A stretch of DNA of 64,000 bases from Streptomyces sp. GKU 895 (GTDB taxonomy: Bacteria > Actinomycetota > Actinomycetes > Streptomycetales > Streptomycetaceae): NCBI GenBank assembly GCA_002027195.1, contig MWJO01000016.1, positions 1-64,000 of the forward strand. The letters run 5' to 3'. The position numbers were made by a program, and so were the translations under genes. The notes below the pieces were generated by a model. It did not search any database, was not told where the DNA came from, and was given only the letters and a program-made list of their open reading frames with translations. Below are positions 54,373 through 62,703 of the stretch, piece after piece (positions within the stretch are counted from its first letter, which is position 1; every line of letters begins with the position of its first letter).

Positions 54373-55467
54373 CTACTTCGGCACGCTCGGCGGGGCCAGC
54401 GGGGCGGCCGCCTCGGCCTGGGGGGACGAGGTGTTGGAGTAGACCGAGGGGGCCGCCACGGCCGCCGTCGGGTCGGGGGCCGGCTCGGGGTCCGCCGCCA
54501 CGGCCGGGCCGCCGACGATGTCGATGTCCGCCGCGTCGAAGGCGTGCTTGAGGCGCCAGCGCAGTTCGCGTTCCACCGTCAGGGCCTTGCCCGGCATCGT
54601 CTTCGCGGAGACCCGCACGACCATCGAGTCGAGCAGGACGCTGTCCAGACCCAGGACCTCGATCGGGCCCCACAGGAGCTCGTTCCAGGGCTCCTCCTTG
54701 CTCATCCGCTCGGCGACCCCGTCGATCGTCGCCTTCACCTTGTCCAGGTCCTCGGACGCGCGGAGGGTGACGTCGACGCCGGCCGTGGCCCAGCCCTGGG
54801 AGAGGTTGCCGATGCGCTTGACCTCGCCGTTGCGGACGTACCAGATCTCGCCGTTGTCGCCGCGCAGCTTCGTCACGCGCAGGCCGACCTCGATGACCTC
54901 GCCGGCGGCCACGCCCGCGTCGATGGTGTCGCCGACGCCGTACTGGTCCTCCAGGATCATGAAGACGCCGGAGAGGAAGTCCGTGACCAGGTTGCGGGCG
55001 CCGAAACCGATGGCGACGCCCGCGACACCGGCGGAGGCCAGCAGCGGGGCGAGATTGATCGCGAAGGTGGAGAGGATCATCAGCGCGGCCGTGCCCATGA
55101 TCAGGAAGCTGGCCACCGAACGCAGCACCGAGCCGATCGCCTGCGAGCGCTGACGGCGGCGCTCGACGTTCACCAGCAGACCGCCGAGGCTCGTGCCGTC
55201 GACCGCCTGGACCGTGCGGTTCATGCGGTCTATCAGCTTGGTGATCGCCCGCCGCACCACCACTCTCAGCACCGCCGCTATCACCAGGATCAGCAGCACG
55301 CGCAGACCGATCGCCAGCCAGGTCGACCAGTTCTGCTCGACCCAGCTCGCTGCGTTCGTCGCGCTCTCCTGGGCGTCCTGGAGCGAGGGGACGGTCGCGG
55401 CCCCGCTCTCCGACGGAGAGGGCGACGGGGTCGCGGTCGCGGCCAGTAGGACGGCGGGCAAGGACAC
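54373..55467 (-). CDS. MscS-family small-conductance mechanosensitive channel
   Basis: 364 residues. An N-terminal Ser/Pro-rich region, membrane helices (WLAIGLRVLLILVIAAVLRV; SFLIMGTAALMILSTFAINL), and the MscS pore-beta core (LLASAGVAGVAIGFGARNLV, DFLSGVFMILEDQYGVGD, GDNGEIWYVRNGEV). The C-terminal vestibule is followed by an acidic Pro/Ala tail. It opens under membrane tension and releases osmolytes. ATG 55467 follows AGGTACC. Confidence 0.93.
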   Translation of the reverse strand: MSLPAVLLAATATPSPSPSESGAATVPSLQDAQESATNAASWVEQNWSTWLAIGLRVLLILVIAAVLRVVVRRAITKLIDRMNRTVQAVDGTSLGGLLVNVERRRQRSQAIGSVLRSVASFLIMGTAALMILSTFAINLAPLLASAGVAGVAIGFGARNLVTDFLSGVFMILEDQYGVGDTIDAGVAAGEVIEVGLRVTKLRGDNGEIWYVRNGEVKRIGNLSQGWATAGVDVTLRASEDLDKVKATIDGVAERMSKEEPWNELLWGPIEVLGLDSVLLDSMVVRVSAKTMPGKALTVERELRWRLKHAFDAADIDIVGGPAVAADPEPAPDPTAAVAAPSVYSNTSSPQAEAAAPLAPPSVPK

Positions 55468-55759
55468 GGCAGGTACCTCCAGGTGCAGCGTCCGACGCCC
55501 GGCGGATGGTCAAGGTCACGGAAAGGTCACCGGGCGGCAGACCCACCACACTAACGGTGCATCGTGTGGGGATCGTTGCAATGTTCGAGGGAGAGACCGT
55601 GCTCACCTGGGGATGAAGAAAGCAGTGGTCGCAGGTGTGGTCGAAAACACTCCCAGCCCGTTACCGGGAGATGGTGGCGCTTCCACCAGGCATGAGGGGA
55701 GACTGACTACAGATCGTCCCGGCGCGAGCCACGCGCCGCCGACGCCCAAGGAGGCATCC

Positions 55760-56296
55760 GTGCCGCATGTCCTGGTCCTCAACGCGTCGTACGAGCCACT
55801 GGGCGTCGTACCGCTCCGCCGCGCGCTCATCCTCGTGCTCGAAAACAAGGCCGTGTGCCTCGAGGAGTCCGGCGCCTTCATGCACAGCGCAACCGTCACA
55901 GTCCCCGCACCAAGCGTGGTCCGGCTCAAGCGATTCGTCCGGGTTCCCTATCGGGGGCCCGTTCCTCTTACCCGTCGTGCGCTCTTCGCGCGGGACGGAG
56001 GCCGGTGCATGTACTGCGGTGGCGTCGCAACCAGCGTCGACCACGTCATCCCGCGCAGCCGCGGGGGCAAGCACGTCTGGGACAACGTGGTGGCCTCGTG
56101 CCGCCGCTGCAACCACGTGAAGGCCGACCGACACCTGTTCGAGATCGGCTGGCGGCTGCGCCACAAACCCGCTCCGCCCACCGGCCTGGCCTGGCGCATC
56201 ATCGGCACCGGGCACAGGGACCCGCGCTGGCTGCCGTACCTGCAGCCGTACGGCGCGGACGACGCCCTGGCCCGGATCGACGGCATCTCCGCCTGA
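55760..56296 (+). CDS. HNH endonuclease
   Basis: 178 residues. N-terminal HVLVLNASYEPLGVVPLRRA and an HNH core: CMYCGG, SVDHVIPRSRGGKHVWDNVV, SCRRCNHVKADR. Zinc is bound by two CxxC pairs; DHVIP holds the catalytic His. It belongs to the stand-alone HNH proteins common in actinobacterial chromosomes, with an unproven role, perhaps DNA repair or defence. GTG 55760 is clear, with AAGGAGGCATCC in front; longer frames upstream are not needed. Confidence 0.92.
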   Translation: MPHVLVLNASYEPLGVVPLRRALILVLENKAVCLEESGAFMHSATVTVPAPSVVRLKRFVRVPYRGPVPLTRRALFARDGGRCMYCGGVATSVDHVIPRSRGGKHVWDNVVASCRRCNHVKADRHLFEIGWRLRHKPAPPTGLAWRIIGTGHRDPRWLPYLQPYGADDALARIDGISA

Positions 56297-56333
56297 CGAC
56301 GATCCGGGCCTTCGTGTTGTCCCGTGGGTGTGC

Positions 56334-56364
56334 TGTCCCGGGGGTCCCCCGTGCCCCCGGGACA
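56334..56364. terminator. Strong hairpin between HNH and ABC operon
   Basis: TGTCCCGGGGG and CCCCCGGGACA, 11-bp perfect stem with a 9-nt loop, between convergent genes. Confidence 0.85.
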
Positions 56365-56403
56365 ACAGGTGTGTGCGCCTGCGAGGCGGTGATCACGGCC
56401 GTC

Positions 56404-57773
56404 TCACGTGTACCGCAGCTCCGCCGGACGCAGTGAGCGGCGCAGCAGCGGCAGCGAGGTCGCGGCGGCCAGCAGGCTCGCCGCGTACACGGCCACCGGG
56501 ACGAACAGCGCCATGTACGGCACCTCCGGCGCCCCGTGCTCGGAGGCGGCCGAGGCGTACCAGATCCCGATCGTCATCCCGCCGAGCCCGGCCACCACGG
56601 TGGCGGGGGCCAGCGGGATCGCGGTCTCCAGCAGGGTGGCCTTCGCCAGCACCGAGTACGGCACTCCGCTCGCGGTCTGCGCGGCCAGGCCCCGGCGCCG
56701 GGTGGCGACGGACTCGGCGGTGCCGACGGCGAGCGCGGTGAGCACCAGGGCGAGGGCGACGAGAACGGCGAGGCCCGTGAGGTTCAGACCGTTCTCGTAG
56801 AAGCCGATCCCCTCCGCGTAGTGGCTCCCCCGCTCGTGCAGGACCGACAGCATCACCTGCCGTACCCCCAGGAACCCCGAGCCGACGACCGTCACCAGCA
56901 GCACCGCTGCATGGGTACGGGCCGCCGCCCACGGGTCGTCGCGCAGCCGTTCCGCCGCGATCAGCACCGCCGGGCTCTTGGCGCGGGCGGCCAGGCCCTC
57001 GCCGAGTTGCCGGGCCGAGGCGCCGGTCAGCCACACGGCCACCGCCCCGACCAGCAGACACATCGCGAAGATCGTGACCGGGCCCAGCGTGAACGGGAGC
57101 GGGTTGCCGAAGACAGGCGCGGCCGCCACATACACCGCGAGGAGCACGAGCAGCGCGGTCGCCGCCCGGAACAGCCGTCCCGGACCCCGGGCCGGCCGCA
57201 CCCGCCGTACCCAGCCCAGCGGCGAGGCGATCAGCCGGCGCAGCGCCAGCGCGCTCACCGCCGCGCCCAGCACCGGCACCCCGAGCGCCACCACCGCGAT
57301 GCCCGCCCAGGCCGCCGGGTCGGGGTGCCGCCAGATCCGGAGCAGGGCCGGCACGCAGAACACCGTGGTCACCGCCGCCGCCAGCAGACAGGCCAGCCCC
57401 GACTCCAGCGCGGCGATCCGCCGCGTCTGCGCGGGGGTGCCCCCGCGAGCCGCAGCGCGGCCAGCCGCCGGTCGCGGTGCACGGCGCCGATGCGGGCGCA
57501 CTGGCCCACGAACCCGAGCACCGGTATGAACAGCAGCAGCAGTGCGGCGATCACGCCGACCCGGGTACCGGGCTGGTCGAGCAGCCCGCCGCCGACCGGC
57601 ACGGTGAGCTGCCCCTCGAGCGGCACGAGCGCGGCGATCACCAGCCCCAGGCCGGTCGCCAGTGCCGCCCCGACGGCGATGAGCAGGACCCGCCACCCCT
57701 CCCGGCGGTCCGAGCCCCGGGTGAGCAGCCAGGCGAGGCGCAGATCGGCGCTCAGTCGCGTCCATGTGGTCAC
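56404..57773 (-). CDS. FtsX-like ABC transporter permease, frame-broken
   Basis: About 456 residues joined. N-terminal LSADLRLAWLLTRGSDRREG, membrane helix VLLIAVGAALATGLGLVIAA, then after a one-base shift near 57440 (AGATPAQTRRIAALE), helices (AWAGIAVVALGVPVLGAAVS; AATALLVLLAVYVAAAP) and a C-terminal FtsX part. GTG 57773 overlaps the ATPase stop. With the ATPase and PadR it forms a small exporter operon, the organisation often found with drug-inducible pumps. Confidence 0.83.
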
Positions 57774-58455
57774 GCCGACACCTCCTGCGCAACCACCGTG
57801 CCGTCGCTCAGCCGTACCTCGCGGTCCGCGTACGCCGCCACCTGGGCGTCATGGGTGATCAGCAGGACCGCGGTGCCCGCCTCGCGGGCCGTGTGCACCA
57901 GGGCCGTCATCACCTGCTCGCCCGCCAGCGAGTCCAGCGCCCCTGTCGGCTCGTCCGCGAAGACCACCTTCGGCCGGTGACCAGGGCCCGGGCCAGCGCG
58001 GTCCGCTGGGCCTGGCCACCGCTCATCTCGCCCGGCCGCAACGCCTCCTGCCCCAGCACGCCGAACCGCTCCAGCCACTCCCGGGCCCGGACCTGGGCGT
58101 CCTTGCGGGCGGCGCCGGCCAGCATCAGCGGCAGGGCCACGTTGTCGAGCGCCGTCAGCTCGGGGATGAGCTGCCCGAACTGGAACACCACCCCGAACTC
58201 CGTGCGCCGCAGCTCGCTCAGCCGCTTCTCCGGCAGGGTGTGGAGCCGCTCCCCGGCGTAGCTCACCGTGCCCTCGTCCGGGCGGACGATGCCCGCGAGA
58301 CAGTGCAGCAGCGTCGACTTCCCGCTGCCGCTGGCGCCGGTGACGGCCAGGATCTCGCCGGCCCGCAGGTCGAGCGAGGCGCCGCGCAGGGCCTCGGTCG
58401 GGCCGTGCGCCTTCACGAGGTCACGCGCCGCCAGGAGCGGCACTGTGGTGCTCAT
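57770..58455 (-). CDS. LolD/MacB-type ABC ATPase, frame-broken
   Basis: About 228 residues joined. ARDLVKAHGPTEALRGASLD, Walker A GASGSGKST, Q-loop VVFQFGQLIPELT, signature MSGGQAQRTALARAL; then a one-base shift near 57975, and VVFADEPTGALDSLAGEQVM (Walker B) with LITHD. ATG 58455 overlaps the padR stop (ATGA); its stop overlaps the permease start. Confidence 0.87.
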
Positions 58456-58985
58456 GCTGTGTCGACCTCCGCGGTCAGAGTGGTCAGCCGGGCCGCCGTC
58501 GTGGTCATCCAACGGAGGTCGGCGTCAAGGTGGTTGAGGGCGTAGTCCGCCGAGAGGACGGTCGCGAGATCGGCGTCCTTGGCGGTCTTGACCTGGGTGA
58601 GCTCCCGCATCCGGCCCATGTGGGCGGCGCGTTGGGCGCGCAGATAGGCGTCCGGGTCGCCGTCGGAGAGGATCGAGACGACGACCTTGGCGAAGATCTC
58701 GTTGGTGACGAAGGGCGCCGGCGGGGCGATCTCCGCGGCCCACCGGGCGAGTTCCCGCTCCCCGTCGGCCGTCGCACGGTACGTCGTACGCTCCGGGCCG
58801 CCGTCGGACTCGGTGGCGTCGACCTCGGCGAGACCGTCGCGGACCAGGCGCTGCAGGGTCGTGTAGACCTGCCCGTAGGCCAGTGGACGGGCCTGCGGGA
58901 AACGTTCGTCGTGGCGCCGCTTCAGGTCGTAGCCATGGCTCGGCCCCGAGGCGAGCAGCCCCAGCAGGATGTGGCGGGTGCTCAT
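58452..58985 (-). CDS. PadR-family transcriptional regulator
   Basis: 177 residues. MSTRHILLGLLASGPSHGYD, LAYGQVYTTLQRLVRDGLAE is the PadR winged helix; the C-terminal half is a helical dimerisation domain (DADLRWMTTTAARLTTLTAE). PadR proteins repress adjacent transporter genes until they bind a drug or phenolic compound. ATG 58985 or 58994 starts it; both are only a few bases from a palindrome at 58999, so the transcript is leaderless or nearly so. Autoregulation of the three-gene operon is expected. Confidence 0.9.
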   Translation of the reverse strand: MSTRHILLGLLASGPSHGYDLKRRHDERFPQARPLAYGQVYTTLQRLVRDGLAEVDATESDGGPERTTYRATADGERELARWAAEIAPPAPFVTNEIFAKVVVSILSDGDPDAYLRAQRAAHMGRMRELTQVKTAKDADLATVLSADYALNHLDADLRWMTTTAARLTTLTAEVDTA

Positions 58986-58998
58986 GGCGATCATTATG

Positions 58999-59020
58999 CA
59001 CTCGATACATGTACTGAGTG
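58999..59020. promoter_or_regulatory. PadR operator palindrome
   Basis: CACTC-GA-TACATGTA-CT-GAGTG: outer 5-bp and inner 8-bp arms match symmetrically; PadR targets typically contain ATGT/ACAT half-sites. It sits at the padR start. Confidence 0.65.
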
Positions 59021-59184
59021 AATAGTGAAGGCGGGCGAGGGGAAGTGATCTTGCGGGGCTCCTCGGAACGGACAGAATGTGACGAGAGCCGCGTTGTTCG
59101 CCTCCGCACGTCTGTCGTCGCTTCCGCTGGGTAGGGCTGCGGTATCCGCACGTCGTACAGGACACTCCCCACAAGGAGGCCCCC

Positions 59185-59388
59185 GTGGCCGCACCGGCAC
59201 ACCCCCTCTCCAAACCCGAGGCGTTCCTCGGCGCGCACGACTGCGTCTTCAGCGCCGAGGGCGCCTGCGCCGAGACCCCGCTGACCAGCGAACCGCCCCT
59301 GCCCGACGCCGAGCCCCTGACCAGCGAGCCGCCGCTGGCCGACGCCGCCCCGTTGACCAGCGAGTCCTATGCCGATGCGGAGCTGTAG
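59185..59388 (+). CDS. 67-residue repeat peptide coupled to malQ
   Basis: GTG 59185 has a perfect AAGGAGG in front. The peptide begins AAPAHPLSKPEAFLGAHDCV and its second half is three 12-residue units: PLTSEPPLPDAE, PLTSEPPLADAA, PLTSESYADAEL. Two cysteines (DCVF, GACAE) occur before the repeats. The stop TAG is directly followed by the malQ ATG. No signal peptide or membrane segment. I know no function; acidic, Thr/Ser/Pro-rich repeats could be a disordered regulatory peptide or a precursor of a modified peptide, although no modifying enzyme is nearby. Confidence 0.65.
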   Translation: MAAPAHPLSKPEAFLGAHDCVFSAEGACAETPLTSEPPLPDAEPLTSEPPLADAAPLTSESYADAEL

Positions 59389-61460
59389 ATGACCGCTGCC
59401 GAGCCCCCGTCCGAGGACCTCTCCCGGCTTGCCGGGCTGCACGGCGTCGCCACCTCCTACAGTCCCGCCCCCGACCGCACCGTCGCCGCCTCGGCCGCCG
59501 CCGTCACCCGCACCCTCACCGCCCTCGGCGTCGACACCGCCGACCCCGCGGCGGCGCTGGCCGCCCGCGAGCGCGAGCTGCGCGCCCGGCTGCTGCCGCC
59601 GACGGTCGTGTGCTGGAGCGACACCCCGTCCGCCGCCCTCGACGCCCTCCCCGACGGCACCCGGCTGCGCATCACCACCGAGCAGGGCGAGACCCGCTCC
59701 GCCGTCGATCAACTCCCGCCCGGAGTCCACCGGTTGACCGCCACCGCGCCGGACGGCCGGGTCGCCGAGGCCCATCTGGTCGTCGCCCCCGCCCGGCTCC
59801 CCACCCCCACCGGACGCTCGTACGGACTGCTCGTCCAGCTCTACTCCCTGCTCTCCCGCCGCTCCTGGGGCATGGGCGACCTCGGCGACCTCGGCGAACT
59901 CACCGCCTGGGCCGGACGCGCGCTCGGCGCCGGATTCGTGCAGGTCAACCCGTTGCACGCGGCCGTTCCCGGCGCCCCCACCGACCCCTCGCCCTACCGT
60001 CCCTCCTCCCGCCGCTTCCCCGACCCGGTGCATCTGCGCGTCGAGGACATCGACGAGTACCCGTACGTCCCCGACCGCGACCGCGTCCGCGCGCTGACGG
60101 AACGGGCCGCGCACCTGCGGGAAGCGGTGCTGGATAAAGGGGCGTTGATCGACCGGGACGCGGTGTGGGAGCTCAAGCGCGAGGCGCTCGAACTCGTCCA
60201 CGAAGTCCCCCTCGGCCCCGGCCGGCGCGCCGCCTACGCCGACTTCCTCGCCCAGGAGGGCGAGGCCCTCGAGGACCACGCCACCTGGTGCGCGCTCGCG
60301 GAGGTGCACGGCTCGGACTGGAGCCGCTGGCCGGCCGCGCTGCGCGACCCCCGGTCCCGGGAAACCGCCCGCGCCCGCGCCGAGTTGATGGACCGCGTCG
60401 ACTTCTGGTCCTGGCTCGCCTGGCTCACCGACGCCCAGCTCGCCGCCGCCCAGCGTGCCGCCCGCGACGCCGGGATGGGCGTCGGTGTCGTCCACGACCT
60501 CGCCGTCGGCGTGCACCCGCAGGGCGCCGACACCTGGGCGCAGCAGGAGTACTTCGCCGCCGGGATGTCGGTCGCGCGCCGCCGGACGCCTTCAACGCGC
60601 GCGGCCAGGACTGGGGGCTGCCGCCCTGGCGCCCCGACCGCCTCGCCGAGTCCGGCTACGCGCCCTACCGCCGTCTGCTGCGCGCCCTGTTCCGCTATGC
60701 CGGCGCGCTGCGCATCGACCACGTGATGGGCCTGTTCCGGCTGTGGTGGGTCCCGCAGGGACTGCCGCCGACCGAGGGCACCTACGTCCGCTACGACGCC
60801 GAGGCCATGCTCGCGATCCTGGTGCTGGAGGCCTCCCGGGCCGGGGCGATGGTCATCGGCGAGGACCTGGGGACCGTGGAGCCCGGGGTGCGCGAGACGC
60901 TGCGTGAGCGAGGGGTGCTCGGCACGTCGGTGCTCTGGTTCGAGCGGGACTGGGAGGGCGACGGCCGGCCCCTGCCGCCGGAACGCTGGCGCGCGGACTG
61001 CCTGGCCACCGCCACCACCCACGACCTGCCGTCCACCGCCGCCCGGCTCACCGGTGAACACGTCGAACTCCGGCACCGGCTGGGGCTGCTGACGCGCGGG
61101 CTGGCCGAGGAACGGGCCGAGGCCGCCGCCGACACCGGGGAGTGGCTGGAGGTGCTGGCACGGCTGGGGCTGCTGCACGCTGCGGGAGGCGGGCGCGGGA
61201 CCTCGACGGAGGAGGCCGAGGTGCAGGCCGTGCACCGGTTCCTGCTGCGCACGCCCGCTCGGCTGGTCGGCGTCTGGCTGCCGGACGCGGTCGGGGACCG
61301 GCGGCCGCAGAACCTGCCGGGCACCTGGGACCAGTACCCGAACTGGCGGCTGCCGATCGCGGACGCGGAAGGGAGGGCGGTGACGCTGGAGGAGCTGGCG
61401 GGGGAGCCCCGGCTGTACGCGTTGGTGGAGGTGCTGCGGGAGAAGGGGAGCGGGGGCTGA
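59389..61460 (+). CDS. malQ: 4-alpha-glucanotransferase (amylomaltase, GH77), frame-broken
   Basis: About 690 residues joined. Disproportionates malto-oligosaccharides, releasing glucose. N-terminal actinobacterial domain, then GH77 motifs: RSWGMGDLGDLGEL, VQVNPLHAAVPG-PTDPSPY, GVVHDLAVGVHPQGADTWA; after a one-base loss near 60573, APPDAFNARGQDWGLPPWRP, LRIDHVMGLFRLWW (nucleophile Asp), VIGEDLGTVEPGVRE (acid/base Glu) and TTHDLPSTAARLTG (third Asp). All catalytic residues are present. ATG 59389 immediately follows the small peptide stop. Confidence 0.92.
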
Positions 61461-61531
61461 GACCGGGGCGTGGCCGCCTCATACGCACCCCCGGGCGCGC
61501 GGGCTCAACCGGCGTTAGATACTTTGGCACC

Positions 61532-61807
61532 GTGGACAAGAAGAACGCCCTGCGCGCCGGTGCCCTGGCTGCCGGTACGACGCTGATGATGCTGCTCATG
61601 ACGTCTCCCGCGCTCGCGCTCACCCGGGACGACGGTGACGACCCCGGGTCCGGCCTGAGCGTCATCGAGACGCTGGGGCTCTTCGTCGCGGCCCCGCTCG
61701 TGATCTTCGGGGTCATCGCGGGCCTGGTGCTGGTCCTGGACAAGTCGCACGCGGACCACCGGGTGAACTCGCCCAAGAGCAAGGCGAAGGCCAAGGCCAA
61801 CGCCTGA
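61532..61807 (+). CDS. Small membrane protein, exported N-terminus
   Basis: 91 residues: an N-terminal signal-like helix (ALAAGTTLMMLLMTSPALAL), an acidic spacer (TRDDGDDPGSG) and a second membrane helix (LGLFVAAPLVIFGVIAGLVL), ending in a Lys/Ala-rich tail (SPKSKAKAKANA). The frame is real by composition. GTG 61532 follows a weak site. Unknown function; similar proteins occur downstream of malQ in related strains, as I recall. Confidence 0.75.
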   Translation: MDKKNALRAGALAAGTTLMMLLMTSPALALTRDDGDDPGSGLSVIETLGLFVAAPLVIFGVIAGLVLVLDKSHADHRVNSPKSKAKAKANA

Positions 61808-61863
61808 CCCGGTGAGGGACTGAGGGGCCGAGGGTACGGCTCCACAGGTCACCGCAGGTTTCA

Positions 61864-61926
61864 CGAGGGCGCCGGCCCTGTCCCGCGTACGCGCATCCGC
61901 CGTACGGGGTCAGGCCGGCGCCCTCG
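61864..61926. terminator. Long bidirectional terminator
   Basis: CGAGGGCGCCGGCC (61864-61877) pairs perfectly with GGCCGGCGCCCTCG (61913-61926), and the loop has further partial pairing (GTACG/CGTAC). It lies between convergent genes. Confidence 0.85.
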
Positions 61927-61962
61927 GTGTGTTCCCGGGGCCGTGGTCCCGGGCCCGCCTTC

Positions 61963-62550
61963 TCAGGGGCTCGGCGCCGTGAGGTACCGCTGCACCGTCG
62001 GCCCCAGCCACGCCACGATCTCCTCGGGGTGCAGCGCCACCGCCGGCGGGATCCGCAGCACGTACCGGGTGAGCGCCAGCCCGAGCAGCTGCGACGCCGT
62101 GAGCGCGGCCCGCACCGGGATCTGCTCCGGATCGGGGCACACCTGCCGGGCCACCGGCAGCAACTGGTCCCGGAAGATGCCCTGCATGCGCTCGGCCCCG
62201 GCCTGATTCGTGGCGCCGACCCGGAGCAGGGCGGTGAGCACCTCGTCGCCCTCCCACATGTCGAGGAAGTGCCGCACCAGGACCGCGCCGACGTCCTGCG
62301 GGGACAGTCCGCCGATGTCCGGCAGCTGCAGGTCCACGGCGACGGCCGCCGCGAACAGGCCCTCCTTGTTGCCGTAGTAGCGCATCACCATCGACGGATC
62401 GATGTTCGCGTCCTTGGCGATCGCGCGGATGGTGGCCCGCTCGTACCCGTCGGTGGCGAACCGCTCCCGGGCCGCGACGAGGATCGCGTCACGGGTCGCG
62501 TCGGAGCGGCGGGGGCGGGAGCGGGAGGTGGAGGTCGTGGTGCCGGTCAT
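61963..62550 (-). CDS. TetR-family regulator, divergent from FAD monooxygenase
   Basis: 195 residues. Helix-turn-helix: DATRDAILVAARERFATDGY, ERATIRAIAKDANIDPSMVM, RYYGNKEGLFAAAV; C-terminal ligand domain (VRHFLDMWEGDEVLTALLRV). ATG 62550 (MTGTTTSTSRS) is at the edge of an operator array that also covers the monooxygenase promoter, so it represses both, and the inducer is probably an aromatic substrate of the enzyme. A longer frame upstream runs through the operators and is not coding. Confidence 0.9.
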   Translation of the reverse strand: MTGTTTSTSRSRPRRSDATRDAILVAARERFATDGYERATIRAIAKDANIDPSMVMRYYGNKEGLFAAAVAVDLQLPDIGGLSPQDVGAVLVRHFLDMWEGDEVLTALLRVGATNQAGAERMQGIFRDQLLPVARQVCPDPEQIPVRAALTASQLLGLALTRYVLRIPPAVALHPEEIVAWLGPTVQRYLTAPSP

Positions 62551-62564
62551 GCCCACGAGCGTAG

Positions 62565-62687
62565 GCCAACATTCGTTTGCCAACAACCGTTGGCCAATTT
62601 TGCCAACAGCTGTTGACTTCGCACCGCGCCCGGTCCTACTCTCGTCAACAAGCGTTGGCAAACAAACGTTGGCCTACGAGTGTTGGC
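62565..62687. promoter_or_regulatory. Array of six 16-bp TetR operators
   Basis: GCCAACATTCGTTTGC (62565), GCCAACAACCGTTGGC (62579), GCCAACAGCTGTTGAC (62602), GTCAACAAGCGTTGGC (62644), GCAAACAAACGTTGGC (62658) and GCCTACGAGTGTTGGC (62672). Steps of exactly 14 bp separate sites 1-2, 4-5 and 5-6, so neighbours share 2 bp. Confidence 0.85.
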
Positions 62688-62703
62688 ACATAGGAGGCCC
62701 CTC

